A stretch of 64,000 nt of DNA, from contig JAKZRG010000074.1 of the NCBI GenBank assembly GCA_047518265.1, positions 6,669-70,668 of the forward strand. Direction: 5' to 3'. Below, one piece after another: positions 1 through 9,254 of the stretch (positions are counted from its first letter, which is position 1; every line of letters begins with the position of its first letter). Source of the DNA: Oceanospirillum sp047518265. Its GTDB lineage: Bacteria > Pseudomonadota > Gammaproteobacteria > Pseudomonadales > Halomonadaceae. A model generated the notes under the pieces. It saw only the letters and a program-made list of their open reading frames with translations, searched no databases and was not told where the DNA came from. The translations under genes and the position numbers were made by a program.

Positions 1-167
1 GTGTTCCCATAACCTTTCTACCTTTTACAAAATCAGATCAGTATTATCTTTTGTCTCAGATGATCTATATAGCTAGAATAAGACAATCGATAACACGGAT
101 CCGCCAATGATCTGTTTATCCGAATAACCTAATCCTGTGAGCCAGTCTTTTTAAATAAGAGCCTCTT

Positions 168-992
168 ATGAGTGATTCCTCTATCAACAACAGCTCTTCC
201 GTTAATAACACTCCCTTTGTCCATCAACCCCGTGTTTTTCAGAGTTTGCCTCACCCCGTGTTCTATCTGACACGAACGATGCCTTCAAATACCATTTATC
301 CTGCTCATAGCCACCCTTGGGGGGAGTTTGTCTATTCTTTCAGTGGTGTACTGGAGTTACAGGCAGAAGGCGCTTTATTTCGATTACCGGCCAATTATGG
401 TTTGTGGTTACCACCGGGGGTAGAGCATAAGGGATTAAATCGTCACGGGTCTTTTCACTGTTCCCTGTATATTGAGCCGACTTATGCCCAAGAGAAGGGC
501 ATGTTTCCTTCTGCCTGTGCCCTCACTATTAATGTGATGGTCAGGTCGATGCTGAACTACTTAAGGCTTAACCCTCCTGCTGAGCCTTACACCACAGAAG
601 AGAGCCGTTTACTTGAAGTGGTCGTGGATCAGCTGACCATTGCACCCTGTGCCGGTAGTTATCTGCCCACGTCGGATGACCCTGTTTTATCCCGAGTTCT
701 TGCTTATCTTGAGGAATATCCCGGCGATAATTGTGCGGTTAAGTACTTGGCTGAACAAGTGGGAACATCAGAAAGAACCCTGGCCCGTAAAGCTCAAAAA
801 GATCTGGGTATGCCCCTTAGTGAATGGCGTCAACGCTTAAAAGTGGTTCGTGCCATGCCCATGCTGATAGAGGGTGAGAAGGTAGAAAGCATCGCGTTGG
901 ATTTAGGGTACAGCACGGCATCGGCCTTTATTGCTATGTTCCGAAGGTTGGTGGATATGACACCGGATGAGTATAGAAAGCAGGCGAGTTAG
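168..992 (+). CDS. AraC-family transcriptional regulator with N-terminal cupin
   Basis: A 274-residue protein. The N-terminal half (about residues 30-115) looks like a cupin-type sensor domain, with a histidine-containing 'HSHPWGEF' strand and the 'GLWLPPGVEH' turn typical of AraC_binding_2 regulators. The C-terminal third (about 170-270) carries the paired helix-turn-helix of AraC proteins, including 'LGYSTASAFIAMFRR'. It should bind DNA in the cytoplasm and respond to a small ligand. The next gene on the same strand, an FAD-dependent amine oxidoreductase 256 bases away, is a plausible target, but no operator is visible. ATG start; the upstream 167 bases show nothing recognisable. Confidence 0.88.
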   Translation: MSDSSINNSSSVNNTPFVHQPRVFQSLPHPVFYLTRTMPSNTIYPAHSHPWGEFVYSFSGVLELQAEGALFRLPANYGLWLPPGVEHKGLNRHGSFHCSLYIEPTYAQEKGMFPSACALTINVMVRSMLNYLRLNPPAEPYTTEESRLLEVVVDQLTIAPCAGSYLPTSDDPVLSRVLAYLEEYPGDNCAVKYLAEQVGTSERTLARKAQKDLGMPLSEWRQRLKVVRAMPMLIEGEKVESIALDLGYSTASAFIAMFRRLVDMTPDEYRKQAS

Positions 993-1247
993 CGATATAA
1001 GAGGCTGCCAATGTAACTGCAAGAGTGGATCACGGATACCAATATAAGCTGCTAATTCTGACCTTTATAAGAGTCACTAATAGTGCTTATCTTTGCTTGT
1101 TGGCGGAAGGGGAATTATCAAGAATAGCGCTCATAGATTGCTTCAGGTTTGCGAGTTTGAAGCAGTGAATTCTACTTGATAATTTCAGTTGTGCTTTCGA
1201 TTGTTCGTTCACATCTGGCCTCTGTAAGTCTGAACAAGGATAACAAT

Positions 1248-2591
1248 ATGGCTTTTCCAACCCATTCTCCCTACGTAATTATTGGTGCCGGTATTCATGG
1301 CCTGAGTACGGCTTATCATCTGGCATTGCAGTTGAAAGCCCAAGGTAAGGGGGACGGTAGCGATATTATCGTGATCGACAAATCCGGTATCAGTGCTGGT
1401 GCGACAGGAATCGCCTGTGGCGTTATCCGTAATAACTACTACCAGCCTGCCATGCGTGAACTGATGGCGCACAGTGTTAAAGTTTGGGAGAGTGATCCGG
1501 TTGCATACAGCTATCATCCGGTGGGTTATATGCAGATCAGCCCAGAATCCATGCATGAAGATGTGGCCTCTATCTACGAACAGCAACAAGCTATCGGTTA
1601 CGAGTCTCGCTTTATCGAAGGTGAGAAAGACTGTACCGGTTATATGAAAGAGATCTTCCATGATTGGCAAGCAAAGGGGATTACCTCTGTATTGCATGAA
1701 ATGCCGGGCGGTTATGCCAATAACACTAAAGCGATGTATGGCTTAGCAAGCAAAGCCGAAGCGGAAGGTGTACGCATTATGTCCGGTGTAGAAGTGACGG
1801 GTTTTAAACATGCTTCAGACGGTGCAATCACTGCGGTAGAAACCAAACGGGGTAATATTGAGACGGATTACGTGGTGATCGGTGCAGGCCCATGGGCGAA
1901 AACCTTCTGGGATATGCTGGATATGCCAGATACCGTGGATATCAAGAATCCAACGGATGGTACCATCGCAACGGATATTCCTATGTGGGTATATTGGTCT
2001 CTGCAGGAAGGCACTTTAGGTGTCGATCCAAAAATGCAGGTTGCCAATGATGGCAAAATGCCTCCTGTGATCCATGTCGACTCCAATGCACCGCTGTTTT
2101 CTGATGAAGACGGTTCTTTAATCACCGAAGATATGTGGGGCATCTACTACAAGCCTGATTTTCATTTTGGTGGTGTGCAAGGTGGTGCAGCACCTTTTAT
2201 TGTCGATAAACCCGCTAGCTTGGTTCAGGTTGATCCTTATGGCCCTGAGTCCCCTGAGTTTATCGTCGGCCCCGAATTTGCGCATATGTGGGTATCTGCA
2301 CTGGCCCATTGTCAGAAACGTTTCTCGGGCACCATTGTAAAATATAAGGATGAGCCATCCGGTGGTATCGGTTGTTTCACTCCAGATAGTTTTCCTGTAT
2401 TTGATACCGTCCGTAAAAATTGTTTCTTTATTGCCGATTCCAACCACGGCTACAAAATGTTGGGAGTCGGTAAACTGGTAGCGGAAGAGATCTGCGGGGA
2501 TAAGCCTGCATTGCTGGAACCGTTCCGTCTGTCACGTTTTGCTGAAGGAAAATTGCATCCGGTTTCTAACAGCCCCTTCCCCTGGAGTTAA
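1248..2591 (+). CDS. FAD-dependent oxidoreductase (DAO/SoxB-like)
   Basis: A 447-residue flavoprotein of the D-amino-acid oxidase/sarcosine oxidase superfamily. The dinucleotide-binding motif 'VIIGAGIHGLSTA' is at the N-terminus, 'IIVIDKSGISAGATG' follows, and a second nucleotide-contact segment 'DYVVIGAGPWAK' lies mid-protein. The C-terminal 'CFTPDSFPVFD' and 'HGYKMLGVGKLVAEEI' segments fit the family's FAD-closing region. It probably oxidises an N-methylated or primary amine; the substrate cannot be read from sequence. I chose the ATG at 1248 because AAGGA lies 7 bases upstream; an in-frame start 72 bases earlier would add an atypical leader. It lies between an AraC and a LysR regulator, either of which could control it. 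Confidence 0.85.
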   Translation: MAFPTHSPYVIIGAGIHGLSTAYHLALQLKAQGKGDGSDIIVIDKSGISAGATGIACGVIRNNYYQPAMRELMAHSVKVWESDPVAYSYHPVGYMQISPESMHEDVASIYEQQQAIGYESRFIEGEKDCTGYMKEIFHDWQAKGITSVLHEMPGGYANNTKAMYGLASKAEAEGVRIMSGVEVTGFKHASDGAITAVETKRGNIETDYVVIGAGPWAKTFWDMLDMPDTVDIKNPTDGTIATDIPMWVYWSLQEGTLGVDPKMQVANDGKMPPVIHVDSNAPLFSDEDGSLITEDMWGIYYKPDFHFGGVQGGAAPFIVDKPASLVQVDPYGPESPEFIVGPEFAHMWVSALAHCQKRFSGTIVKYKDEPSGGIGCFTPDSFPVFDTVRKNCFFIADSNHGYKMLGVGKLVAEEICGDKPALLEPFRLSRFAEGKLHPVSNSPFPWS

Positions 2592-2642
2592 GTTAACTCT
2601 CTATCTCTGGCTATTGATGTTATTTATTTAACGTAAGACCAT

Positions 2643-2675
2643 AAACAGGAGCTGGCAATGTCTGCTCCTGTTTTC
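2643..2675 (+). terminator. Rho-independent terminator after the FAD oxidoreductase
   Basis: A 10-bp inverted repeat (AAACAGGAGC / GCTCCTGTTT) with an 11-base loop runs into TTTT, 52 bases past the stop codon. Confidence 0.75.
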
Positions 2676-2820
2676 TATGCTCGTGACTCTCCTCGTTATA
2701 CTCTATCATCCCGATTCTATTCATAATCTTGTACTCAGAGCCCATAAACGGTAGCTCCGGTAACGCTCATGTGATGAGTATCCATCCGATGTCCGTTAAC
2801 TATAAAAGCAGAGGCTATAT

Positions 2821-3801
2821 ATGCTGAAGTCAGAAAAATCCGTTGAGTTCAGTGCGCTGCGTATTTTGCTTACCGTAGCGGAATCCGAAACGCTGACACA
2901 AGCGGGGGAGAAGCTGAATATTAGTCAGTCTGCGGTTTCACAAGCGTTGAAACAACTGGAGAGTCAGTTAGGTGCTGAGTTGGTTGTCAGGCGTTCCCGA
3001 CCTATTAAACTAACGGCCAGCGGTCGAGTATTGCGTCGCTATGCACGTAAGTTGTTTACGGATATGCAGCGAATGTATGCTGATGTACAGATGGCATCAG
3101 GCCATAACTTGAGCAAATTACGTTTAGGCATGATCGATTCTTTTGCGGATGCTGCGGGACAACAGATTTTGGAGAGCCTAATTCCCTTTGCGGATCAGCT
3201 AACCCTACGCACAGGATTGGTTGCCCCCTTGAAGGAGGCTTTGCTGGAGCGGGATATTGATATGCTGCTCACCAGTGATCCCATGCAAGACCATCCAGAA
3301 TTGACCATGCAGCCGGTATTGCGGGACCCTTTTGTTTTACTGGTGGCGGAGCAACATATTCAAATATCAGGCAGTACGGTGACTGAATTGGTACAGTCAC
3401 TGCCCTTTATCGGCTATAACCGGCAATTACGTTTGGGTAGTCTGACGCAGTTGATCGCTCGTCGTATTGGAGTTGAACTGCCCATTCGTTATGAACTGGA
3501 CAACACCACCACCTTATTGCGTTTTGTGCAGCAGGGCCATGGCTGGGCTTTTGCCCCGGTCAGTTGTCTGTTACAGAACCCAGCGTTATTGCAGGGGGTA
3601 CAAGTACTGCCGATTGAATCCGGTAATCACGCCCGTTATATCTGTCTGTTGTCCCGACGGGGAGAATTTGGCGAGCTTCCTAGGCAGGTAACCCAGATCT
3701 GTCAGGATATTTATACCCAGCAGTTAGTCCCCAAATTACCCACTACAGCGCCTTGGTTACAAGATCAGGCTTATGCGATAGATGAACTACCGCCATTATA
3801 G
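2821..3801 (+). CDS. LysR-family transcriptional regulator
   Basis: A 326-residue LysR protein. The winged HTH is at residues 10-70 ('LTQAGEKLNISQSAVSQALKQL'), followed by the LysR effector-binding domain ('LRLGMIDSFADAAGQQIL ... DIDMLLTSDP'). The C-terminus extends about 25 residues beyond the usual end of the fold ('PKLPTTAPWLQDQAYAIDELPPL'). It lies 230 bases downstream of the FAD oxidoreductase on the same strand, past that gene's terminator, and converges with the next LysR gene. Its target is not obvious; the oxidoreductase is a candidate by proximity only. ATG start without a strong Shine-Dalgarno. Confidence 0.88.
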   Translation: MLKSEKSVEFSALRILLTVAESETLTQAGEKLNISQSAVSQALKQLESQLGAELVVRRSRPIKLTASGRVLRRYARKLFTDMQRMYADVQMASGHNLSKLRLGMIDSFADAAGQQILESLIPFADQLTLRTGLVAPLKEALLERDIDMLLTSDPMQDHPELTMQPVLRDPFVLLVAEQHIQISGSTVTELVQSLPFIGYNRQLRLGSLTQLIARRIGVELPIRYELDNTTTLLRFVQQGHGWAFAPVSCLLQNPALLQGVQVLPIESGNHARYICLLSRRGEFGELPRQVTQICQDIYTQQLVPKLPTTAPWLQDQAYAIDELPPL

Positions 3802-3858
3802 TCGCCAGTTCTGTCGAGGAGATAATCCGGTTGTGACGGCTATAAGTCGTCTGCTATA

Positions 3859-4743
3859 TCACTGGTGATCCAACAAGCCTTTAAGCTGATCATAAAGCCA
3901 TTTCTGAGCGGGGCCTGCGGTTTGATTTTTACCGGTAATCAAATCAACGGGCGGACTCCAGGGTTTATGATCAAAACTAAGTGCTAACTGGCATAGCTCT
4001 TTTTGATGGATCAATGTTTCCACAAGGTGACAAGGTATATGGGCCCAGCCGACGCCTTGCTTCACCAGTTCTATAATCACCTGGAAATTATTGGCTGACC
4101 AAATTTGCGCAGAAATTTGTAGGGGTTGCCCATCCTGCTCGGTTGATTCCCCTTTTAATACCAGCTGTCGATGAGGGATGAGATCCGATACTTTTATGAT
4201 ATCGAGAGCCGCTAAGGGGTGATGAGGATTACATACGCCGTAGAAAGGCAAATGCCCAATAAAGCCTAATTCAATATCTTGCCTGAAGGACATATCTGAA
4301 AACATAAGCCCGATATGGGCTCTTTGTTCAGCAACCAGTATTCCAATATCAGGGCTGGGTAGAGAGATAACATCCAAAGACGTTGCCGGGAATTGATGGG
4401 AAAACGCCTCCAATATAGTGCAGAGTTCCGGCAGCATCAGGGCATTATCCAGGGCTAACCTGATAACGCTTTCTTCCTTACGATTAATTGCCTCAACCGC
4501 ACTATTTAGTTCTTGGGTTTGACGTAACACGGCCTGAGCATAGGCAAATAGCTGTTCGCCCTCGGGTGTCAGGCTGGGTTTACGAGTGGAACGATCAAAT
4601 AAAGGCATATCCAGATCGATCTCTAAATTCGCAATGCCCTGACTAATGGCCGACTGCACTTTCCCAAGCTTTCTTGCACAGGCAGAAAAGGAACCACACT
4701 GTACGGTTTCCACAAACATTCGGAGCTGTTCAAGGTTATACAT
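3859..4743 (-). CDS. LysR-family regulator divergent from a PACE efflux gene
   Basis: A 294-residue LysR regulator with an N-terminal HTH ('GSFSACARKLGKVQSAISQGI') and the effector domain. It is transcribed divergently from the PACE efflux gene at 4928. Divergent LysR-PACE pairs are a known arrangement (AceR-AceI in Acinetobacter), so it probably controls that pump. I prefer the ATG at 4743 over the GTG two codons earlier because 'MYNLEQLRMFVETV' is the usual LysR N-terminus. The start codon overlaps a copy of a repeat-family end (4742-4769), which may supply its leader sequence. Confidence 0.87.
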   Translation of the reverse strand: MYNLEQLRMFVETVQCGSFSACARKLGKVQSAISQGIANLEIDLDMPLFDRSTRKPSLTPEGEQLFAYAQAVLRQTQELNSAVEAINRKEESVIRLALDNALMLPELCTILEAFSHQFPATSLDVISLPSPDIGILVAEQRAHIGLMFSDMSFRQDIELGFIGHLPFYGVCNPHHPLAALDIIKVSDLIPHRQLVLKGESTEQDGQPLQISAQIWSANNFQVIIELVKQGVGWAHIPCHLVETLIHQKELCQLALSFDHKPWSPPVDLITGKNQTAGPAQKWLYDQLKGLLDHQ

Positions 4744-4769
4744 AAGCACCTAAATAAAAAGTTCTCTAC
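4742..4769. repeat. Solo terminal repeat of MITE-like family 1
   Basis: The sequence TAAGCACCTAAATAAAAAGT followed by TCTCTACA matches the ends of the family-1 elements at 47953-48040 and 21115-21242. No matching opposite end was found nearby, so this looks like a remnant. It overlaps the start codon of the LysR gene and lies in the divergent LysR/PACE control region. Confidence 0.5.
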
Positions 4770-4927
4770 AAAAAGGCTCTGTTTTCTCTGGCCACTAGCC
4801 GCTGAACGGAAGGTATCAGAACATCTTTAATTTGATCTTCCATCATGAATACTGATGGTTATTAACTTTATAAGATCATAATTAAAGATAGTATGCATGT
4901 CATTAATCACCAATAAAGGTTTTCAGA

Positions 4928-5353
4928 ATGAAAATACGTGAGCGCATTCTACATACCCTATTGTTTGAGCTTATCGCCTTAGCTCTATTAGCGGTGCTGG
5001 CTATGATTGTCACCGGAGAAGATCCGCTGTCGATGACGGGTTTAGCGGTGAGTTTGTCTTTGATTGCCATGGCCTGGAATTATATTTTTAACGTGATTTT
5101 TGATCATTATTTTGGCAGTGATAGATATAAACGGGGTTTGTCGCTGCGCATAGGCCATGGTCTGGGGTTTGAACTGGGTATGATTATATTGTCCTTTCCA
5201 GTCATCATGTGGACGTTAAAATTAGATTTTTTAACCGTACTGATTATGGATGCCGGAGCTGCCCTGTTCTTCTTTATTTATGCCATTATTTTCAATGGGT
5301 TATATGATATCGCGCGAAATAGGTTTATGGGTAAGCAATCTATTGTGTCGTGA
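4928..5353 (+). CDS. PACE-family multidrug efflux transporter
   Basis: A 141-residue membrane protein with four predicted transmembrane helices arranged as two repeated pairs, the layout of the bacterial transmembrane pair (PACE/AceI) family. Characteristic features are the start 'MKIRERILHTLLFELIAL', the 'AWNYIFNVIFDHYFG' segment of the first pair and 'FFFIYAIIFNGLYDIARNRF' at the end of the second. PACE proteins are inner-membrane proton-coupled exporters of biocides such as chlorhexidine. AAAGG lies about 8 bases before the ATG. The divergent LysR gene is its likely regulator, and a terminator follows 39 bases after the stop. Confidence 0.88.
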   Translation: MKIRERILHTLLFELIALALLAVLAMIVTGEDPLSMTGLAVSLSLIAMAWNYIFNVIFDHYFGSDRYKRGLSLRIGHGLGFELGMIILSFPVIMWTLKLDFLTVLIMDAGAALFFFIYAIIFNGLYDIARNRFMGKQSIVS

Positions 5354-5391
5354 ATGGAGTAAAAGACAACTGTTTCACTATGTATACCATC

Positions 5392-5414
5392 AGCGCCAAT
5401 CTCTGGCGCTTTTT
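5392..5414 (+). terminator. Rho-independent terminator after the PACE gene
   Basis: Stem AGCGCCA / TGGCGCT with a 5-base loop, followed by a run of T to 5414. Confidence 0.85.
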
Positions 5415-5542
5415 GGTACCAATCTCCAAGTAAAATACACCTCTAAATTGGGCCTTTTATATTGATTGGTAGTGGGTCTTTTTAGGTTCCATTGTCTGAT
5501 TTAAGCTATAGGAAAGTTAAACAGAAAAGTGAGAACAGCGAG

Positions 5543-6259
5543 ATGAACCAGAAAGCGTTCACGAATCAAAATGAACTGGGACAATCCGTTGGTGCTGCTA
5601 TAGATGATTGGAGTCCTCGATCCCGGCCGTCTAAATCTACTATGACAGGTCGCTACTGTTGGTTAGAGCCTTTAAAACCGGTGATACATGCGGAGCAATT
5701 ATTTGATGCTTTCTGCTTGGATAGTGAAGGCCGTAACTGGACATATTTACCCTATGGTCCTTTTGACTCCTTAGAGAAATTTCGTCAGTGGCTTGAGGTC
5801 AGCTGTTGTGGTGATGATCCTTTGTTTTATGCCGTTATCGATAGCAATACAGATCAAGCGGTGGGAATGGCCAGTTATCTACGTATAGAACCGGCAGTAG
5901 GAGTAATAGAGGTCGGGCATATCCACTTTTCTCCTCTTTTACAGAGAACGCCTTTAGCTACAGAAACCATGTTCCTGATGATGCAGCGTGTATTTGATGA
6001 GCTGGGCTATCGACGTTATGAATGGAAGTGCGATAACTGTAACGGGCCTTCTAAAGCAGCGGCTTTAAGGCTCGGTTTTACTTCTGAGGGCGTATTTCGT
6101 CAGGCCACCCTTTATAAGGGACGGAATCGAGATACCGCTTGGTTCTCAATTATTGACACGGAATGGCCCAAGCTGAAACAAGCTTTTCAAATGTGGTTAG
6201 ACCCCAATAACTTTGATGCCCAAGGGCAACAAAAACAACGCTTATATCATTCCCGATAA
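5543..6259 (+). CDS. GNAT N-acetyltransferase, RimJ/RimL type
   Basis: A 238-residue protein of the Acetyltransf_3 branch of the GNAT fold. Diagnostic segments are 'VGMASYLRIEPAVGVIEVGHIHFSPLLQRTPLATE' (given here only as the span 5866-5970), 'LGYRRYEWKCDNCNGPSKAA' and 'LGFTSEGVFRQA', which match the acetyl-CoA binding and motif B regions of proteins that acetylate amino-terminal or small amine substrates. The ATG at 5543 is preferred to a TTG at 5492 because the domain begins well after both and only the ATG has a purine-rich stretch upstream. Substrate unknown. A second GNAT gene follows 118 bases later, separated by a repeat fragment. Confidence 0.85.
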   Translation: MNQKAFTNQNELGQSVGAAIDDWSPRSRPSKSTMTGRYCWLEPLKPVIHAEQLFDAFCLDSEGRNWTYLPYGPFDSLEKFRQWLEVSCCGDDPLFYAVIDSNTDQAVGMASYLRIEPAVGVIEVGHIHFSPLLQRTPLATETMFLMMQRVFDELGYRRYEWKCDNCNGPSKAAALRLGFTSEGVFRQATLYKGRNRDTAWFSIIDTEWPKLKQAFQMWLDPNNFDAQGQQKQRLYHSR

Positions 6260-6322
6260 ATTGTTAATGATAACGACCTGCTAATACACTTAGATTGATC
6301 AGTCTTTTCCTTATTTTTCATC

Positions 6323-6347
6323 TATAAGGAGTTATCTGGATTGGTAT
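6323..6347 (-). repeat. Partial copy of MITE-like family 2
   Basis: Read on the minus strand this is ATACCAATCCAGATAACTCC then TTATA, matching the left end (ATACCAATCCCGATAATTCC) of the complete elements at 27565 and 39284. Only one end is present. Confidence 0.55.
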
Positions 6348-6377
6348 TACAAAACTGCTTGCTATAAGGAAAAACCG

Positions 6378-6827
6378 ATGACCATTAAAATTTCAGCGCT
6401 TCAGCCAACGGATCGGGATGAATGGGAAAAGCTTTATCAGGGATATGCTGATTTTTACCAGGTGCCCATGGATAAGGAAATTATGAACAGAGTCTGGCAG
6501 TGGATCTTTGACCCTCAGAACCGTTTTTTCGCCCTGATCGCTAAGGAAGAACAGGGTTATGGTGTGGGACTTATGCACTACAGGGAGATGCCTTCTCCAC
6601 TTCGGGGCGCTCAGGTGGGCTTTCTGGATGATCTGTATGTGGACCCAGCTTGTCGTGGGCAGGGTGTTGTGGATCAGTTATTTGAACGCTTAAAGCAGGA
6701 GTCTCAGGCGCAAGGCTGGCCCTTTGTGCGCTGGATCACAGCAGAGGATAACTACCGTGGAAGGGCTGTTTATGACCGTTTAGCCAATAAAACCCAGTGG
6801 CAGACTTATCAGCTAAATACAGATTAA
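6378..6827 (+). CDS. GNAT N-acetyltransferase
   Basis: A 149-residue single-domain GNAT acetyltransferase. The 'FLDDLYVDPACRGQGVVDQLF' region (quoted in part: VDPACRGQGV) is the classic motif A that binds the acetyl-CoA pyrophosphate, and 'WPFVRWITAEDNYRGRAVYD' fits motif B. This pattern resembles the GNAT subgroup acting on small amines, but substrate assignment is not possible. It is in the same orientation as the previous GNAT but only distantly similar to it. AAGGA precedes the ATG by about 10 bases. Confidence 0.87.
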   Translation: MTIKISALQPTDRDEWEKLYQGYADFYQVPMDKEIMNRVWQWIFDPQNRFFALIAKEEQGYGVGLMHYREMPSPLRGAQVGFLDDLYVDPACRGQGVVDQLFERLKQESQAQGWPFVRWITAEDNYRGRAVYDRLANKTQWQTYQLNTD

Positions 6828-6997
6828 TTGCTGTGAATTTAATCATTGGTTTGTTGAGCGATACCGGTATGTTATTTCTGTTCAGACCGTTAGTCTGAAG
6901 CCCGAGTGTTGATGAAGATATTGATAGTGTCAGTACCGTTCTCAATGCCTGATTGAAGGCATTGAGTGCTGTATCCGGACGTAAAATACGAGTGTTA

Positions 6998-7213
6998 TCA
7001 ATCATCATCCTGCATAGGCATGGAATACTTACCGGACGCAAGAGCGGCTAATCTCACGGCAATACTTGCTTCTTCTAAATTTGATAAGACGATTGATTCA
7101 TCGGTAGGGGAGAAAATATATTCATCTTTTACACCATCAAACGTTATTTTCCCAATGATGTCGCCGCTATCATTAATGCAATCAAGTTCTTGTTGGACTG
7201 GGAAAAACAGCAT
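6998..7213 (-). CDS. Small conserved-looking hypothetical protein
   Basis: A 71-residue acidic protein ending in 'MQDDD', with 'CINDSGDIIGKITFDGVKDEY' style beta-strand content (residues about 12-32) and a helical C-terminal half. I do not recognise the family. It is supported as a gene by a good Shine-Dalgarno (AAGAGGT about 8 bases before the ATG) and by isolation from other coding sequence on both strands. No signal peptide or membrane segment is visible. Confidence 0.55.
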   Translation of the reverse strand: MLFFPVQQELDCINDSGDIIGKITFDGVKDEYIFSPTDESIVLSNLEEASIAVRLAALASGKYSMPMQDDD

Positions 7214-7389
7214 TATCTTAAACCTCTTTTTAAATATGCCTGACAGTGAATTATAATAACAGGTGGAGGATGTTCACAAAATAATCTATATAAATCAATG
7301 AGTAAATAAAGAGTGGATAGTCCTTCAAATATTGGATTTGCTACGATGATAGATGACCATCTTGGAAAGATAGTGTTTAGCACTTCTTC

Positions 7390-7423
7390 AAAAGCTCAGC
7401 AGCGGATAAGCTGCTGAGCTTTT
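7390..7423 (-). terminator. Terminator for selO
   Basis: Perfect 14-bp stem (AAAAGCTCAGCAGC / GCTGCTGAGCTTTT) around the loop GGATAA. The symmetry lets it work on either strand; it lies 18 bases past the selO stop. Confidence 0.85.
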
Positions 7424-7441
7424 CATCCGAGGCGCAGATCT

Positions 7442-9166
7442 TTAAGACGAACAACTATAGTGCGACACCCCCCCGGCATTAAAAAACTCTTTTGGTCTTA
7501 AGCGATAGTATTTCTCTTCTACTTCGGATGATTGCTCATCATAAGGTTGGCTAAACACTTCTTGCAGTTCTCTAACTAGGGTGTAATCGCCGTCCATCGC
7601 TTGTTGATAGGCTGGAGCTACTAGCCATTCGCGCCAAGCATATTTAGGATTCGTTTGTTTCATTTTGGCTGATACTTCAGCCAATTCGTTGCCCTGTTCT
7701 AAAACGAGCGCGCGCCAGCGGGTTAACCATGTTTGCCAGTGTTCATCCAGTTCTTGTGAGGTCTGAACGTAAAAGCTCTTTTTCAACGCTGAGATATCCT
7801 CGGGTATGCTGGATAACTCACGGAAGAAGATTGTGAAATCCACCTCGGAGCGTTCCATCAGTGTTATCAGCTGTGAAAACAGTTCTGGGTTGAATTCTGC
7901 TAAGCCCAACTTAGCCGCCCATATGGTTTGAATCTGGTTTTTCATTACATCGGTAAAGTCACGACGTACCTGATCAAGCTGCTCTAACGCATCAGCATCA
8001 TCAGCCAGTAGTGGCCGTATAGCGCCCCAAAACATATGAAAATTGGCTTCTGCAGCAGCCGGTTGATTGAAGAATGAAAAGTGCTTGCCACCGCCAGTCC
8101 AGGGTTGAAACTCTGGATCAAAGGCTTCACAAAACCCAAAAGGGCCATAATCCAGCGTGAAACCACCGGCCGCGCAGTTGTCGCTATTAAAGTTGCCTTG
8201 GCAGTAACCGACTCGTAACCAGTTGGCCACCAGGGATGTTAAGCGTTGGCGAAAGAGTTTGGCGAGTTCTACCACTTGCTGTGTAAGGGCAAGGCTTGGG
8301 TCTATTTCCTTTTTGTATTCCCGCTCAATCAAATGTGTGACAAGCATGTGCAGCTCTTCAAGGGCCTGAGGATAGGCACTCTTGCGCACTCTGCGAGCAA
8401 ATAATTCCACCTGACCTACCCGTAAAAAAGAGGGGGCAACACGGGTTGAAATAGCCACGGGGTTGTCGATCATAATGTCTGGATCAGCAGCGTGCGAACC
8501 TGGGGAATACCAAGGTCGGGCGACGGTCTCAGATTTAGAGGTATACAAGGTGAGTGAGCGTGATGTGGGGATGCCTAACGCATGCATATAGTCTTGTGCT
8601 AAAAATTCACGCACACTGGAACGTAATACCGCACGTCCATCAGCACCTCGGCAATAAGGCGTGGGGCCACCACCTTTCAGTTGCATCTCCCAGCGCTGGC
8701 CGTTTATTTCCGCTTCAAAGACTGAGATTGCCCGGCCATCGCCATAACCGTTACCGGTACGGAATGGACATTGTTGGGTATATTCGGTGCCATAAATCGA
8801 TAGTGCATAACCTGTGGCCCAACCGTACTGGCGCATGGGAGCAGGTGCATCGGAAAGATCGCCAGAAAATACTCGACGAAAGGTTTTGTCTAGGGCCAGT
8901 GCGTCACTAAGTCCAAGCTCGTTAAAAAAGGTGCTGCTGTGGCTAACATACTCAGGCGCTGCTATCGGTGTGGGAGTGACAGGCACAAAATGCCCCGAAA
9001 ACACCTGACGAGGGCGATGATCATAACCATCTTCGGTCGCATCGGGATCGGCATTTAAGCTATCCATCAAAGAGTAATCCGCAAGTTGTGCAAACTCGTC
9101 AAAACTGGACACAGGTGATGGCGCTGAAGATTCAGATAGATGTCTCATGTCAGATGGATATCTCAT
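7442..9166 (-). CDS. selO: Protein adenylyltransferase SelO (YdiU)
   Basis: A 574-residue SelO pseudokinase. The family transfers AMP from ATP to Ser/Thr/Tyr of redox proteins. Visible landmarks are 'YALSIYGTEYTQQCPFRTGN' in the N-terminal region, the glycine-rich 'EMQLKGGGPTPYCRGADGR' loop that holds ATP in the flipped orientation, and 'NFNSDNCAAGGFTLDYGPF' with the metal-binding Asn/Asp. The C-terminus ends in 'SCSS', matching the conserved terminal cysteine motif that is selenocysteine in animal SelO. Length is larger than E. coli SelO (about 480) because of an N-terminal extension of roughly 60 residues. ATG at 9166; a second in-frame ATG lies at 9148. Confidence 0.95.
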   Translation of the reverse strand: MRYPSDMRHLSESSAPSPVSSFDEFAQLADYSLMDSLNADPDATEDGYDHRPRQVFSGHFVPVTPTPIAAPEYVSHSSTFFNELGLSDALALDKTFRRVFSGDLSDAPAPMRQYGWATGYALSIYGTEYTQQCPFRTGNGYGDGRAISVFEAEINGQRWEMQLKGGGPTPYCRGADGRAVLRSSVREFLAQDYMHALGIPTSRSLTLYTSKSETVARPWYSPGSHAADPDIMIDNPVAISTRVAPSFLRVGQVELFARRVRKSAYPQALEELHMLVTHLIEREYKKEIDPSLALTQQVVELAKLFRQRLTSLVANWLRVGYCQGNFNSDNCAAGGFTLDYGPFGFCEAFDPEFQPWTGGGKHFSFFNQPAAAEANFHMFWGAIRPLLADDADALEQLDQVRRDFTDVMKNQIQTIWAAKLGLAEFNPELFSQLITLMERSEVDFTIFFRELSSIPEDISALKKSFYVQTSQELDEHWQTWLTRWRALVLEQGNELAEVSAKMKQTNPKYAWREWLVAPAYQQAMDGDYTLVRELQEVFSQPYDEQSSEVEEKYYRLRPKEFFNAGGVSHYSCSS

Positions 9167-9181
9167 AGTTGATAGGTACTA

Positions 9182-9217
9182 ATGTGCGAATAGGAGCTTA
9201 TGTGCGAATAGGAGCTT
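9182..9217. repeat. Perfect 18-bp tandem duplication upstream of selO
   Basis: ATGTGCGAATAGGAGCTT occurs twice head-to-tail, with a third partial ATGT following. It lies 16 bases upstream of the selO start codon, in its leader or promoter. Confidence 0.85.
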
Positions 9218-9254
9218 ATGTCCTAACTGTATACGCAAATGTATTGGCCGTCAT

